DNA from: Paenibacillus sp. FSL R5-0341
Lineage (GTDB): Bacteria; Bacillota; Bacilli; Paenibacillales; Paenibacillaceae
Direction of reading: 5' to 3'
Length of the DNA: 64,000 bases
Assembly: GCF_037975235.1 (NCBI RefSeq)
Contig: NZ_CP150241.1
Span: forward strand, 3,906,001 to 3,970,000
The position numbers were made by a program, and so were the translations under genes. Numbering within the stretch: position 1 is the first letter of the stretch; each line of letters starts with the position of its first letter. Shown piece after piece: positions 27,389-36,003 of the stretch. The notes beneath the pieces were generated by a model that made no database searches, was not told the DNA's origin, and was given only the letters and a program-made list of their open reading frames with translations.

Positions 27389-28000
27389 TTAATATGTAAT
27401 CTCATCCATCATCTTCAGATTACGGTTCGACATGCTGAGCATATCTGTGAAGGTAGGTGTTAGGTAATAAACAAAGTCCGGATCGTGTACGTACATGATA
27501 ATCTGACCATACTTGCCTTCCGCCGTTGGATCGAAATCGAGCATCAGATACAGTGAACCTCCCGCGATTGTTGCAAAAGGGATCCATGATTTATGAAACA
27601 GGTATGGTTTGATCTCCGGGTCCAGCTGGCTGATCTCTTCGGCAGAATAATACTCTTCGAGCTTCTCATCCACTTCACAGAAGTATTGTTTGGTCTCTCG
27701 AATCTCTTCCAATGACATCAGATAAAATGGCGTACATCGACCGTTCTCGGCATCACTCGGGTACAGCACATGCAACCCGTAGCCACTGCCGTCTTTGCCT
27801 TGGTAAAAGGTACGAAAATCGCCAGGCAGCCGGACGCCATACTCTTTTTCAAATACATCGAGACTTTCCTGGGATGCACCTTCCCGTTGTTGATATTCTT
27901 CGAACAATTGCCGAATCTCTTGATCCTGTATTCTCTCATCTAACAAGCGACTCAGCTCGTCCATTAGCACGTTTATTGATAGATTCGGCTCCAATCTCAC
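27389..28000 (-). CDS. SMI1/KNR4 (SUKH) domain protein
   Basis: A 203-residue SUKH-fold protein: ESLDVFEKEYGVRLPGDFRTFYQGKDGSG is the typical first motif and IPFATIAGGSLYLMLDFDP the second. SUKH proteins often act as immunity proteins to polymorphic toxins (family knowledge). Last gene of a seven-gene operon. The start is GTG at 28000, or TTG at 27994 with better ribosome spacing. Confidence 0.85.
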   Translation of the reverse strand: MRLEPNLSINVLMDELSRLLDERIQDQEIRQLFEEYQQREGASQESLDVFEKEYGVRLPGDFRTFYQGKDGSGYGLHVLYPSDAENGRCTPFYLMSLEEIRETKQYFCEVDEKLEEYYSAEEISQLDPEIKPYLFHKSWIPFATIAGGSLYLMLDFDPTAEGKYGQIIMYVHDPDFVYYLTPTFTDMLSMSNRNLKMMDEITY

Positions 28001-28014
28001 TCCACCTGCCTATC

Positions 28015-28437
28015 TCAGTTCTTCTCTTCTTGTAGATATTGATGATATTCCCAAAACGCTTCTTCCTCTCCGCCGCCTTCAATCAGAATCATGACTGCAT
28101 AAGATAACAAATTAAGCCATTGTTCCATCAACGCCACCTGTTCGTCCGAGATGAGGTTGTTGCTGCGAAGCATACCATCAGGTTCAATAGCCCAGGCGCG
28201 TGCCATATGAGTAATTCCCCATAGACATGCCATAACTTCCCGATCCAGTGAAGGCCGTGCAAGTTCGGATGCCAGAACACGAAGTATCCCCATCAACTCA
28301 TGAAAATTCTCCTCAATCAATTGTCCACGGAAGGGCCGCAGACTGCCAATAAAACCGTTCTCCATCTTGGGATGACTCAGATCATCATAGGAAAAAGCAT
28401 GACATTTTAATAACGCTAGAGCCTCTTCACGTTCCAT
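28015..28437 (-). CDS. Hypothetical protein in SUKH cluster
   Basis: A 140-residue acidic, mainly helical cytoplasmic protein that I do not recognise. It lies 14 bp upstream of one SUKH gene and 34 bp after the propeller-protein gene in the same operon. Size and setting resemble small immunity proteins, but no fold is identified. Confidence 0.6.
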   Translation of the reverse strand: MEREEALALLKCHAFSYDDLSHPKMENGFIGSLRPFRGQLIEENFHELMGILRVLASELARPSLDREVMACLWGITHMARAWAIEPDGMLRSNNLISDEQVALMEQWLNLLSYAVMILIEGGGEEEAFWEYHQYLQEEKN

Positions 28438-28471
28438 TCCTTCACCCCCCTATACAGGTTATCCTGCTGCC

Positions 28472-29773
28472 TCACCAGCGCAGAGGCTCTTCTCCACGCC
28501 ACAACACATATCGCTCCAGCTCACGAAGAGTGCCTGTACCGATCCCGTACTCGTCCATTTCTTTGGAACGAAGGTTGAACATGTGCAACATGCCGCCATA
28601 GGTACCTACTGCTAGCTTGGACTGCTCAGGGGATACAGCGAGAGAATAGATCGTACTGCCTACAAAATGACGCCATTCTTCCTCACCCTCGCCATTCACA
28701 CAATACAGATAACCATATGCATCCCCAAGCACCATTCCCGCCTCTATTTCCACCGCTGCATACACTCGTGATTTCTCATCCATGATCGGCCAATCTTCCT
28801 TCGTTTCGTTACCTGCGATTGATTCCAGCGGAACCTGTATCGTTACCCCGTTGTAGAAATGACATGCGTTAAACCAGACGGTCTGGTTATCACTGGTGAA
28901 TGCTGCATAATGAGGATAGCTCGATTCCGGATATAGGGAGTATGTCTTGCTCAAATGACGGTCCATCACCATATGATTGCTCCCTTGGCTGCCATAGGCA
29001 ATCCATCGACCATCCCGTGATACAGCTGCATGTCCCATATCTATCTGTGTATCCTCTAGCTCATATTCTTCGATCTCTGCCAGATCGGGATGAAGCAAGG
29101 TCACCTCAGCTTGCGTTACCAGATATATCCCGTATCGTGAAAGTATAAGTAGTGCTCTGCCTTCGTCCATAGGTATAAGTCCTTCAAGTGTCCGTTCGGG
29201 ATGCTCACAGTCCGCAAGTGATTCAATCCGAGGTAAGGAAGACTGTATCCGGGATTGAATATCCTCCCAACGATATGTCGCTATCTCCTGTCCTTCCAGC
29301 TTGCGATCAGGCTGACGGATAACACGAATACCTTCCGGTCCTGCAAGCGCATAGTCCAATCCATCTGATGAGCAACCTGCAAAAGTATACGAAGAAATCA
29401 ACTGCCATCCGTGCTGATCCATCGTATATATCTGACCATTCTCCGTGAAGATACCCGTATTACATACACACGTCTCTTCGTTCAGATACCCTACAACTTT
29501 GACCGCCTGCATGGAAGCCTGAAACGCCTCGCTCAATGGCCACGTCGATGCTGGCAGCTCACGTCGGAGCATCTCCAAGTCACCTTGGAGATTGGCCTGT
29601 CTCACCATATGTAAAACCTTAGTACTCATACCACTTCTGGAGTCTCCCTCCAGCTCGGATTCATCTGGTTGCTCTCCCTGCATGCCTCTCCGTACAAATG
29701 CATTGACATCCCTTGCATAACGCTTGCCCTCATTGCGCCATTGTTCCGCGATGTCTTCCTTTAACCAACTCAT
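28472..29773 (-). CDS. WD40/PQQ-like beta-propeller protein
   Basis: A 433-residue protein with a helical N-terminal region of about 100 residues followed by propeller-like repeats (GHAAVSRDGRWIAYGSQGSNH, YAAFTSDNQTVWFNA, VLGDAYGYLYCVNGEGEEEWRHFVG, YSLAVSPEQSKLAVGTYGGMLHMFN). No signal peptide, so a cytoplasmic scaffold is likely. Sits 21 bp below the second SUKH gene. Confidence 0.65.
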   Translation of the reverse strand: MSWLKEDIAEQWRNEGKRYARDVNAFVRRGMQGEQPDESELEGDSRSGMSTKVLHMVRQANLQGDLEMLRRELPASTWPLSEAFQASMQAVKVVGYLNEETCVCNTGIFTENGQIYTMDQHGWQLISSYTFAGCSSDGLDYALAGPEGIRVIRQPDRKLEGQEIATYRWEDIQSRIQSSLPRIESLADCEHPERTLEGLIPMDEGRALLILSRYGIYLVTQAEVTLLHPDLAEIEEYELEDTQIDMGHAAVSRDGRWIAYGSQGSNHMVMDRHLSKTYSLYPESSYPHYAAFTSDNQTVWFNACHFYNGVTIQVPLESIAGNETKEDWPIMDEKSRVYAAVEIEAGMVLGDAYGYLYCVNGEGEEEWRHFVGSTIYSLAVSPEQSKLAVGTYGGMLHMFNLRSKEMDEYGIGTGTLRELERYVLWRGEEPLRW

Positions 29774-29794
29774 ATGTTGTCCTCCACTCTGCCC

Positions 29795-30529
29795 CTATTC
29801 ATATGTCGTACAATGATGTGCTTGCAAAAACAGACTGATTTCGTTATCCATCGCCTCCTCCGCACCATTCTTTTCTTCATAGAACAGGGCAACTTCTCTC
29901 CCAGTTGCATAGTTAAATCGTAAATATCCTCCCATCGATGCCATAAACAGCTTGCACATGTACTCATTCTCCAACACAGCGTCCCACTTAAATTCCGTCT
30001 TGCACGTATCCGCGAGTTCCTTCATGGAGCTTCCCTGTTCCGTCCCCGTAAAGTGATAAAACGTATGCTTCCGTAGCTCATTCCACGGTTCGTAGTATAA
30101 TGGTGTTATCGGTTTATCCTGATGGTAATATCCGCAATAGATCCGATCCAGCGTTACACCAAATTCAGTCTCCGTGCATGTCCATAAGGTGATATTTTCA
30201 TCATGACGTGGTAGCCACAATAGCCCCTCAACTTCTGGATGAACAGCAAGGAAATCTCCATCCACAGAACTGCCAATCGTGATGCACTGCTCAAGTTGAT
30301 GCTGACTTATGGGCGAATCGTCCGTATGTATCCAAAAATCATATTCAACAAAAGGCTTCAGCACTTCCGGGTCTGGTCTTTGCACATTCATCCAGCCCGT
30401 GTATGTACCCTCTCCGTATTGTTCAATCCAGGCACGATATGACGAAGGTAGCGAGATGGCGTGCTGTTGTTCAAAGTGATCCAGTTCCTCTGCTGGAACT
30501 GGCTTAAGTCCACGGGATACCATATACAT
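29795..30529 (-). CDS. SMI1/KNR4 (SUKH) domain protein
   Basis: A 244-residue SUKH protein (ELDHFEQQHAISLPSSYRAWIEQYGEGTYTGWMNV; later QLEQCITIGSSVDGDFLAVHP). It differs strongly from the SUKH protein at 27.4 kb, as expected of immunity paralogues with different partners. GGGAG precedes the ATG. No cognate toxin gene is visible in the window. Confidence 0.8.
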   Translation of the reverse strand: MYMVSRGLKPVPAEELDHFEQQHAISLPSSYRAWIEQYGEGTYTGWMNVQRPDPEVLKPFVEYDFWIHTDDSPISQHQLEQCITIGSSVDGDFLAVHPEVEGLLWLPRHDENITLWTCTETEFGVTLDRIYCGYYHQDKPITPLYYEPWNELRKHTFYHFTGTEQGSSMKELADTCKTEFKWDAVLENEYMCKLFMASMGGYLRFNYATGREVALFYEEKNGAEEAMDNEISLFLQAHHCTTYE

Positions 30530-30575
30530 TTGTCGACATCTCCCATCTCTCAGTTTAGTTCATTCGTATTCAGAT

Positions 30576-31133
30576 CTACGCCAATTCTTCCTGTACAATG
30601 TCAGTCCATACCCCTTTGCGATTCAGAATGCGAATGGCAAAGGCATCATATCCATCACGTTTGACCTGATCAAAATGCATACGTTCTCCCGTGATCAGTT
30701 CATACGTACCACGCTCATCTACTTCTTCGCCAAACTCATCATCCCAAGGCACATTATAGTAGGCCGTCAACTCTACCTCAAAGATATCCTCTCCTTCAAC
30801 ATCCAGATAAGGACGAAGGGGTCTGTCATGTAGTGCTTCTTTCGAATAGGTCTCACATAACATGGCATCATATCCATGCTTGGCAGCATCAATAAGTAGA
30901 TAACGCTCGCCCGTGACGGTATGCTCTGCATATACAAGAAGCGGTGTCGAATCATGCCAAGTAATCAGATCATCTTCCGTCAAGTCACCATAATAAAAAA
31001 TATGGAACTTATCATGTCCATCACTCGTTTGAAGTTTGCCTTTCCACTCCACTTCATCGGACGTTATGTCCTCTTCCTTCCTAGTTAATCCTTCCAGATA
31101 AGCAGGTCCTTGTTGTACACCATACTCATTCAT
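30576..31133 (-). CDS. Hypothetical protein in SUKH cluster
   Basis: A 185-residue acidic protein (many Asp/Glu, segments FHIFYYGDLTEDDLITW and VPWDDEFGEEVDERGTYEL) without signal peptide. Not recognised. Overlaps the upstream membrane-protein gene by 4 bp, so the two are translationally coupled. Confidence 0.6.
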   Translation of the reverse strand: MNEYGVQQGPAYLEGLTRKEEDITSDEVEWKGKLQTSDGHDKFHIFYYGDLTEDDLITWHDSTPLLVYAEHTVTGERYLLIDAAKHGYDAMLCETYSKEALHDRPLRPYLDVEGEDIFEVELTAYYNVPWDDEFGEEVDERGTYELITGERMHFDQVKRDGYDAFAIRILNRKGVWTDIVQEELA

Positions 31134-31786
31134 CGTCTCGCCTCCGATTTATTCATTCGAATGGTAACCACTTTGTGTTCCTCATCCACCGTCAGTTTCA
31201 CATCGATGTTTAGCTTGTCGCGAAATAACGCCGTAATATTGATATAAGGATCGCGCACGGCTTCACCGCCACCACCATTCGTAGAACGGCTCATCCCTTG
31301 ATGAATAATGGATTCTACCAGCTGTTTATCTCCCTTGCCGGTGTTATTGTAGGTGTAAATCACCTGCCCCTCCTGATCATACAGATTCAAAACCGTTGTG
31401 AAATCATTGGCGTTCTCATACTGTCTCTCGGTCTGCACATAGTTGTGATCTGTGCGTTGATAATTTACTGTACCAGCTAGATAAGGATTGTCCCCGCCGG
31501 GCTTCACATCATACTCCTGATAGGCCAGATTAAACAGGTATTGGATATGATTCATATCAATCCGGAAATAAAACTGACGGTTATCTTCCTCTTTGTCCAT
31601 CGCTGCAAAACTGTTAATCAGCGGCCAGGCTTCATAGGACTTCCCATTAACATCAACGGCGAGAGCATAGTCAGATAATACGGTCTCTTTTTGAAATACA
31701 CCAAATGTCTGTAAAATAAAATAAGCCGGAATCATCAACATACCCAGAATGATTGCAAAAATAGTAAGTTTTACGCGTAGTTTCAT
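31130..31786 (-). CDS. Single-pass membrane protein in SUKH cluster
   Basis: A 218-residue protein with one N-terminal membrane helix (about residues 6-28) and an extracytoplasmic domain with LNLYDQEGQVIYTYNNTG and KLTVDEEHKVVTIRMNKSE segments. Family not recognised; the long-established analogy would be anchored DUF5301-like lipoprotein domains, but I cannot confirm that. Operon gene 2. Confidence 0.6.
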   Translation of the reverse strand: MKLRVKLTIFAIILGMLMIPAYFILQTFGVFQKETVLSDYALAVDVNGKSYEAWPLINSFAAMDKEEDNRQFYFRIDMNHIQYLFNLAYQEYDVKPGGDNPYLAGTVNYQRTDHNYVQTERQYENANDFTTVLNLYDQEGQVIYTYNNTGKGDKQLVESIIHQGMSRSTNGGGGEAVRDPYINITALFRDKLNIDVKLTVDEEHKVVTIRMNKSEARR

Positions 31787-31825
31787 ATCTTCTCTCCTTG
31801 CAGCTTTAACTCTTCAATTCCATTC

Positions 31826-32434
31826 TCATCCAGTCTTGTGCTGAAGCTTTGACAGTGTACGCACAACTACATCCCTGTTCTTCGCATCCTTGATATAAGC
31901 CGGAATACTATGTGAAGCCGTTCGTATAGGCATATTTGCATGTTTTACACGCAGATCTGCGGAAACATAAGCAATGAGATAATTCAGGTGCTCCCGATTC
32001 ACAGCCCACAAGATTTTTCCTCTGATATCATCCAGGAAGTATAATTCCAGGCCGAATACAGGATCTTTTCCTGCACGAATCTCGGAAAAACACCTTTGGT
32101 ATGTCGGCTTGGCATGTAATTCAACCTGATTAACAGAACCACAATGCGGACATTCCACATGCGTAGATCGATGAGACGTCTTCTTCTCGTCTGTGACTTC
32201 CACGTTAAACCAGCGTTCACATACAGCACAATTCCCCTTGGCATTATATTGATATACTGGTTCTTCAAAAGCTTGAGCGTAACATTCGAAACACTTCCAT
32301 CCCATTTGACCATTCCGTTGTTCAATCGAAGCGTGCCCACCGCATTTGGGACATTTCACATCAATCCGCTCTCCCCGTCGAAGCACCGAATAGAAACTGT
32401 ACTTATACGCACCTTCATCTTCAAAACGTTTCAT
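31826..32434 (-). CDS. Zinc-ribbon protein
   Basis: A 202-residue protein with two zinc-ribbon pairs in the first half (CPKCGG/CFEC and CAVC/CPHCG) and a basic C-terminal half. The arrangement suggests DNA or RNA binding or a structural role. First gene of the seven-gene operon that ends at 27389. Precise family not recognised. Confidence 0.65.
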   Translation of the reverse strand: MKRFEDEGAYKYSFYSVLRRGERIDVKCPKCGGHASIEQRNGQMGWKCFECYAQAFEEPVYQYNAKGNCAVCERWFNVEVTDEKKTSHRSTHVECPHCGSVNQVELHAKPTYQRCFSEIRAGKDPVFGLELYFLDDIRGKILWAVNREHLNYLIAYVSADLRVKHANMPIRTASHSIPAYIKDAKNRDVVVRTLSKLQHKTG

Positions 32435-32590
32435 ACCCCATCCGCCCCTCTCCTGAAACTACGACACATACAGCATGAAAATACGCAACATTTACCAATT
32501 CATCTCTCTAAAATTATATGAAACTCCGTTCCTCAGCACAAGAATTGCAGGTAGATTGTTGAAAATGTCTCTAATACGACATACCCAAGT

Positions 32591-32693
32591 GTGTGCCTCA
32601 TCACACCCGTCTCCTCCTCAATAACGTAATCTATAACTAAATAACTACTGAAATGAAAGATTACCTACTTTTCAGATTGTGAAAAACATCACT
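32591..32693 (+). promoter_or_regulatory. Two Fnr-type boxes upstream of nirK
   Basis: Box 1, TGTGT-GCCTCA-TCACA (32591-32606), has one mismatch to TGTGA-N6-TCACA; TAATCT at 32628-32633 would give -41.5 spacing but is a poor -10, while TATAAC at 32633-32638 gives -46.5. Box 2, TGTGA-AAAACA-TCACT (32678-32693), is nearly perfect but ends only 20 bp before the ATG, better placed for repression or for a second regulator. Confidence 0.7.
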
Positions 32694-32713
32694 TGAGTAA
32701 AGGTTGTGTCCCT

Positions 32714-33706
32714 ATGTTTTCCTTAATGAATGTATATAAATGGTCACTTGTATTCGCCATATTTTCAGCAACTCTCTCTCACTGTAGTACAACTGATACG
32801 GTTAAACCAGTTCACCACAATGAAGTATCCCCCTCCTCTGCAGTCAGTCAACCTCCGGTGGACCCGATCATTCGTAGAGAAGGGACTACGGTATATATTG
32901 AAATGACGGCTCAGGTTACGAATATTGAAATTTCCGAAGGCGTAATCTACAACGCTTGGACATTTAATGGTACCGTCCCCGGACCGGTACTTCGTGTGAC
33001 GGAGGGAGATACCTTAGTGTTCACGTTAAAAAATAAAGATTCCAGTTTGCCTCACTCCATGGATTTTCATGCTGTACATGCTGCTCCCAGCAGCAAATTT
33101 ATTGATGTTATGCCAGGCGAGGAAGGCACGTTCACCTATCCCACCTCCTCACCCGGTGTATTCATGTATCACTGCGGAACCAAACCGGTTCTTGCCCATA
33201 TCGCTAACGGTATGTACGGCATGATTATTGTTGAACCCAAAGCAGGATACCCTTCCGACCACTTGGTTGATCGTGAGTATACCCTTGTTCAGAGTGAATG
33301 GTATAAAGAGCATGATTACGAAACTTTTTTGAACGGGGAACCGGATTATGTCGTATTTAACGGCAATGATTATGGATTAGTAAAACATCCCCTGACAGCC
33401 AAAGTAGGAGATACGGTTCGGATTTATGTCAGTAATGCCGGGCCCAATGAAGTCTCATCCTTCCACGTTGTGGGTACCCTTATGGACCGTGTGTATATCG
33501 ACGGGAATCCACGCAACATCCAGTATGGAATACAGACGGTTATGCTTCCCGCAAGTGGTGGAGCTGTTGTAGAGTTCACCGTGACCGAAGAAGGCGATTA
33601 TGCGATTGTAACCCATCAGTTCAACCATGTAGCCAAAGGCGCTGCCGCTGTTCTGCGTGTGACCAAGGATGGTACGGATCATGGTGGACCCGCCATGTCT
33701 CACTGA
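32714..33706 (+). CDS. nirK: Copper-containing nitrite reductase (NirK)
   Basis: A 330-residue two-cupredoxin protein that should reduce nitrite to nitric oxide outside the membrane. All copper ligands are visible: type 1 His114, Cys154, His162, Met167; type 2 His119, His153, His301; catalytic Asp117 and His251. Spacing matches classical NirK apart from an 8- rather than 9-residue Cys-His loop. The N-terminus is a signal sequence ending LSHC; Cys24 suggests a lipoprotein, but His just before it is unusual. TTG at 32693 is open, but ATG at 32714 has AAAGG upstream. Followed 56 bp later by a Crp/Fnr-family gene. Confidence 0.9.
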   Translation: MFSLMNVYKWSLVFAIFSATLSHCSTTDTVKPVHHNEVSPSSAVSQPPVDPIIRREGTTVYIEMTAQVTNIEISEGVIYNAWTFNGTVPGPVLRVTEGDTLVFTLKNKDSSLPHSMDFHAVHAAPSSKFIDVMPGEEGTFTYPTSSPGVFMYHCGTKPVLAHIANGMYGMIIVEPKAGYPSDHLVDREYTLVQSEWYKEHDYETFLNGEPDYVVFNGNDYGLVKHPLTAKVGDTVRIYVSNAGPNEVSSFHVVGTLMDRVYIDGNPRNIQYGIQTVMLPASGGAVVEFTVTEEGDYAIVTHQFNHVAKGAAAVLRVTKDGTDHGGPAMSH

Positions 33707-33762
33707 GACATGACAATAGGTAATGGATATACCCATCCTGAATAATTCGAGGTGATTGAACA

Positions 33763-34449
33763 ATGATCTGTGCGCACGAAGCGAAGGAAGCCTGTTTCTC
33801 CAAAGTATCTCTGTTCCAGCATCTTGATCCATCCGAAGCTGCATTGCTGACCTCCCTTTTGCATACCCGCAAATATAACAAAGGCGAAGTTGTCGTCCAG
33901 GAGGGAGAACGCTCAGATACGCTTTACGTGGTTCATCAGGGGTGTGTGAAGTTATCCAAATACAATGAAAATGGCAAGGAACATATTATCCGGTTTCTGT
34001 TTCCCGGAGATTTCTTCGGACAAGATTCCCTGTTACACCAAAAACCACATGCCACGAACGCCGAAGTTCTGGAGCCTTCGGCCATCTGCTCGATCAGCAA
34101 GCATGACTTTGACCAGTTACTTGAACATGATCCGAAGCTTGCTTATCATTTCCTGCTTGCCATTTCCAATCTGCTCCGTGAAACAGATGAATGGAACAGC
34201 TCGCTCAGTGCGATGACAACGGAACAGAAGATTGCCAAGTTGCTTTTGTATTTTCATACCCGAAATCATGCAAAGCATGAGATCCGCTTGCCTGTTTTCA
34301 AAAAAGATATGGCTCTGCTACTCGGGATTACACCCGAAACCCTTAGTCGCAAACTCGCCATAATGCAAACTCAGGGACTGCTTCAGGTTACAGGGAACTG
34401 TATCCTTATTCTTCAACTGGAACAGTTAAGGGAAATGGTTCCGTCCTGA
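33763..34449 (+). CDS. Crp/Fnr-family regulator with N-terminal cysteines, E..SR helix
   Basis: A 228-residue regulator: cyclic-nucleotide-type beta-barrel (about 15-130), dimerisation helix and C-terminal winged helix. The recognition helix reads TPETLSRKL; Glu-x-x-Ser-Arg is the FNR pattern that reads TTGAT half-sites. Cys3, Cys11 and further Cys at QGC and SAIC could bind an Fe-S cluster or sense NO, but spacing is not that of E. coli FNR. GAGGTG eight bases upstream sets the start. Probably co-transcribed with nirK. The stop codon lies inside the edge of repeat copy B. Confidence 0.85.
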   Translation: MICAHEAKEACFSKVSLFQHLDPSEAALLTSLLHTRKYNKGEVVVQEGERSDTLYVVHQGCVKLSKYNENGKEHIIRFLFPGDFFGQDSLLHQKPHATNAEVLEPSAICSISKHDFDQLLEHDPKLAYHFLLAISNLLRETDEWNSSLSAMTTEQKIAKLLLYFHTRNHAKHEIRLPVFKKDMALLLGITPETLSRKLAIMQTQGLLQVTGNCILILQLEQLREMVPS

Positions 34450-34536
34450 CCTAAAGATTATTTGCACTAACAACACGAGGGCAGAATGACCTTCCCCTCA
34501 CTGTTAACGTGTGAATGATTAGTTCAGCTTATATAG
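34449..34536 (+). repeat. Dispersed palindromic element, copy B (internally deleted)
   Basis: An 88-bp copy in the orientation of copy D: TGACCTAAAGATTATTTGCAC at the left (D has TGAACTAAAGATTATTTACAC), GGCAGAATGACCTTC, CTGTTAACGTGTGAATGATTAG and the right terminal repeat AGTTCAGCTTATATAG. The central ATCCCCAGATTTT hairpin is missing and the outer left arm is absent, because it runs into the end of the upstream regulator gene, whose TGA stop corresponds to element sequence. Confidence 0.75.
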
Positions 34537-34567
34537 CTTTGGGACAAGAATTATATTTCACATTGGA

Positions 34568-34583
34568 TGTGAGTATCGTCACA
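34568..34583 (+). promoter_or_regulatory. Perfect Fnr box upstream of the ylbF-like gene
   Basis: TGTGA-GTATCG-TCACA. TACAGT at 34605-34610 would be a -10 giving exactly -41.5 spacing; TATACA at 34603-34608 gives -39.5. Class II activation by the Fnr-type regulator is likely. Confidence 0.8.
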
Positions 34584-34639
34584 GTGCAGCCTAGCGTTAC
34601 AGTATACAGTTAAGAAAAGATCTTCAGGAGGTTTATGCG

Positions 34640-35065
34640 ATGAATACGGTTGTTAAATTGGACAAACAGATCATTATGCACAAAATGCAAGAGCTCTGTT
34701 CACTGCTGCTACAGGATGAAGGCTACAAAGAAATGCGAGACATGATTGATCAATTTGCTGCAGATGAGCAAGCTACGACTCAGTATGAGAAATTTATGGA
34801 GAAGCATCAGGCACTGGAAGAAAAAGAACGGCAGAATATTGAATTGCTTGCATCTGAAATTCAGGTGTATGAAGAGGAAGAACGCGCACTCTATGATCAT
34901 CCCCTCATTCGCCGGTTCATCTATGCACAACGCGAGTTCAGCCAGCTACATCAGCAGATCAGCCACTATTTCACGAAATCCGTGGAATTGAACCGCCTGC
35001 CCGAATCCAATGAACTAGGTAAGGAAGCTTGCGGGTGCGGAGGCAGCTGTTCCGGTAGCCATTAA
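34640..35065 (+). CDS. YlbF-family protein with cysteine-rich C-terminus
   Basis: A 141-residue helical YlbF/YmcA-type protein (MQELCSLLLQDEGYKEMRDMIDQFAADEQA, then coiled-coil-like helices and YAQREFSQLHQQISHYF). Unlike plain YlbF it ends in CGCGGSCSGSH. In B. subtilis YlbF, YmcA and YaaT form an Fe-S-containing complex acting on RNase Y and development; here the tail could bind iron-sulfur or zinc (inference). AGGAGG precedes the ATG. Its own Fnr box ties it to anaerobic metabolism. Bracketed by repeat copies B and C. Confidence 0.8.
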   Translation: MNTVVKLDKQIIMHKMQELCSLLLQDEGYKEMRDMIDQFAADEQATTQYEKFMEKHQALEEKERQNIELLASEIQVYEEEERALYDHPLIRRFIYAQREFSQLHQQISHYFTKSVELNRLPESNELGKEACGCGGSCSGSH

Positions 35066-35085
35066 TATCATCCTGCGTTTAAATA

Positions 35086-35135
35086 ATAAAAAAGAGTATC
35101 CGATCAGAAAACACGCTGTTCGGATACTCTTTTTA
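35086..35135. terminator. Bidirectional terminator
   Basis: AAAAAAGAGTATCCGA pairs with TCGGATACTCTTTTT, between the ylbF-like gene and the convergent ZIP gene. Confidence 0.88.
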
Positions 35136-35199
35136 TATAAATTCAACTAATATTTACACAAAAACGGAGAGGACATTGATCGGAAGCTTATTCTGTCAT
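35133..35199 (-). repeat. Dispersed palindromic element, copy C (truncated)
   Basis: A 67-bp copy in the orientation of copy A: TTATATAAATTCAACTAATA terminal repeat, TTTACAC, AACGGAGAGGACA, then a jump to ATCGGAAGCTTATTCTGTCATC where homology ends exactly at the ZIP stop codon. The central part and the second terminal repeat are missing. Confidence 0.7.
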
Positions 35200-35922
35200 C
35201 TACAGATCCAACAACAGCGATACGAGCAATCCCATGGATGCAATCAAACCCACAATTGGCCCACCCTCTTCAAAGGCTTCCGGCATCATGGTCGAGCAGA
35301 TCATCGCAATAATCCCGCCACCTGCAAATGCACCAATGGCTGCACCCATCTCCTCTGGAAGCTGCTCAAGAAACAGATATCCACCCAACGCGGCAAGCGC
35401 GGAGATCAATAGTACACTCAGCCACATTAATATGATTTTGCCACGACTGTACTTGCCCTGTAGTCCAACCGTACTGGACAGACCTTCAGGAATGTTGCTG
35501 ACAAAGATCGATACTAACAGCACCACACTGACACCGTTGCCAGCCAGCAAGCTGGCGCCAAGCATGATGGATTCCGGGATAGCATCCATTACCGTGCCTG
35601 CAAAGATCCCAAGGCCGCTTTGATTCGAGTCTCCTGACCTTCCCGAGCGTTTACGCCCTGCCCCTCCCTTTGCAGAAACGAGCAGGTCAAACAGCGTATA
35701 CACGACGGCACCCGCCGTAAATCCGATGGCTGTAGGTATTATCCCTCCATCATTCAGCGCATCTCCGAGAAGTTCAAAGGTCGCTGCACCGATTAATGTC
35801 CCTGTCCCAAAAGCCATAATCCAGCCAATGACTCGTTTGGGAATCTTCAGAAACAAGGCTGCAAGTGCGCCTATGACAACCGCTGAGGCAGAGATGCCGC
35901 CCCACATGAATGCAGTCCACAT
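35200..35922 (-). CDS. ZIP-family metal transporter
   Basis: A 240-residue ZIP protein with about eight membrane helices. The metal-site helices are DAIPESIMLGASL (TM4) and SNIPEGLSSTVG (TM5), followed by GIIAMICSTMMPEAFEEGG. The loop between TM3 and TM4 is basic and Ser/Gly-rich. ZIP proteins import Zn, Fe or other divalent metals. An Fnr-type box lies about 90 bp upstream of its ATG, so it is probably an anaerobically controlled member of this island. Confidence 0.88.
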   Translation of the reverse strand: MWTAFMWGGISASAVVIGALAALFLKIPKRVIGWIMAFGTGTLIGAATFELLGDALNDGGIIPTAIGFTAGAVVYTLFDLLVSAKGGAGRKRSGRSGDSNQSGLGIFAGTVMDAIPESIMLGASLLAGNGVSVVLLVSIFVSNIPEGLSSTVGLQGKYSRGKIILMWLSVLLISALAALGGYLFLEQLPEEMGAAIGAFAGGGIIAMICSTMMPEAFEEGGPIVGLIASMGLLVSLLLDL

Positions 35923-36003
35923 CCGGGCCGACCCCTCTCAAGTTCAATTATGTTCTATCATTCCATTAACCTTGGCTGAGCAATCAAAACAATCCTGTGA
36001 CGT

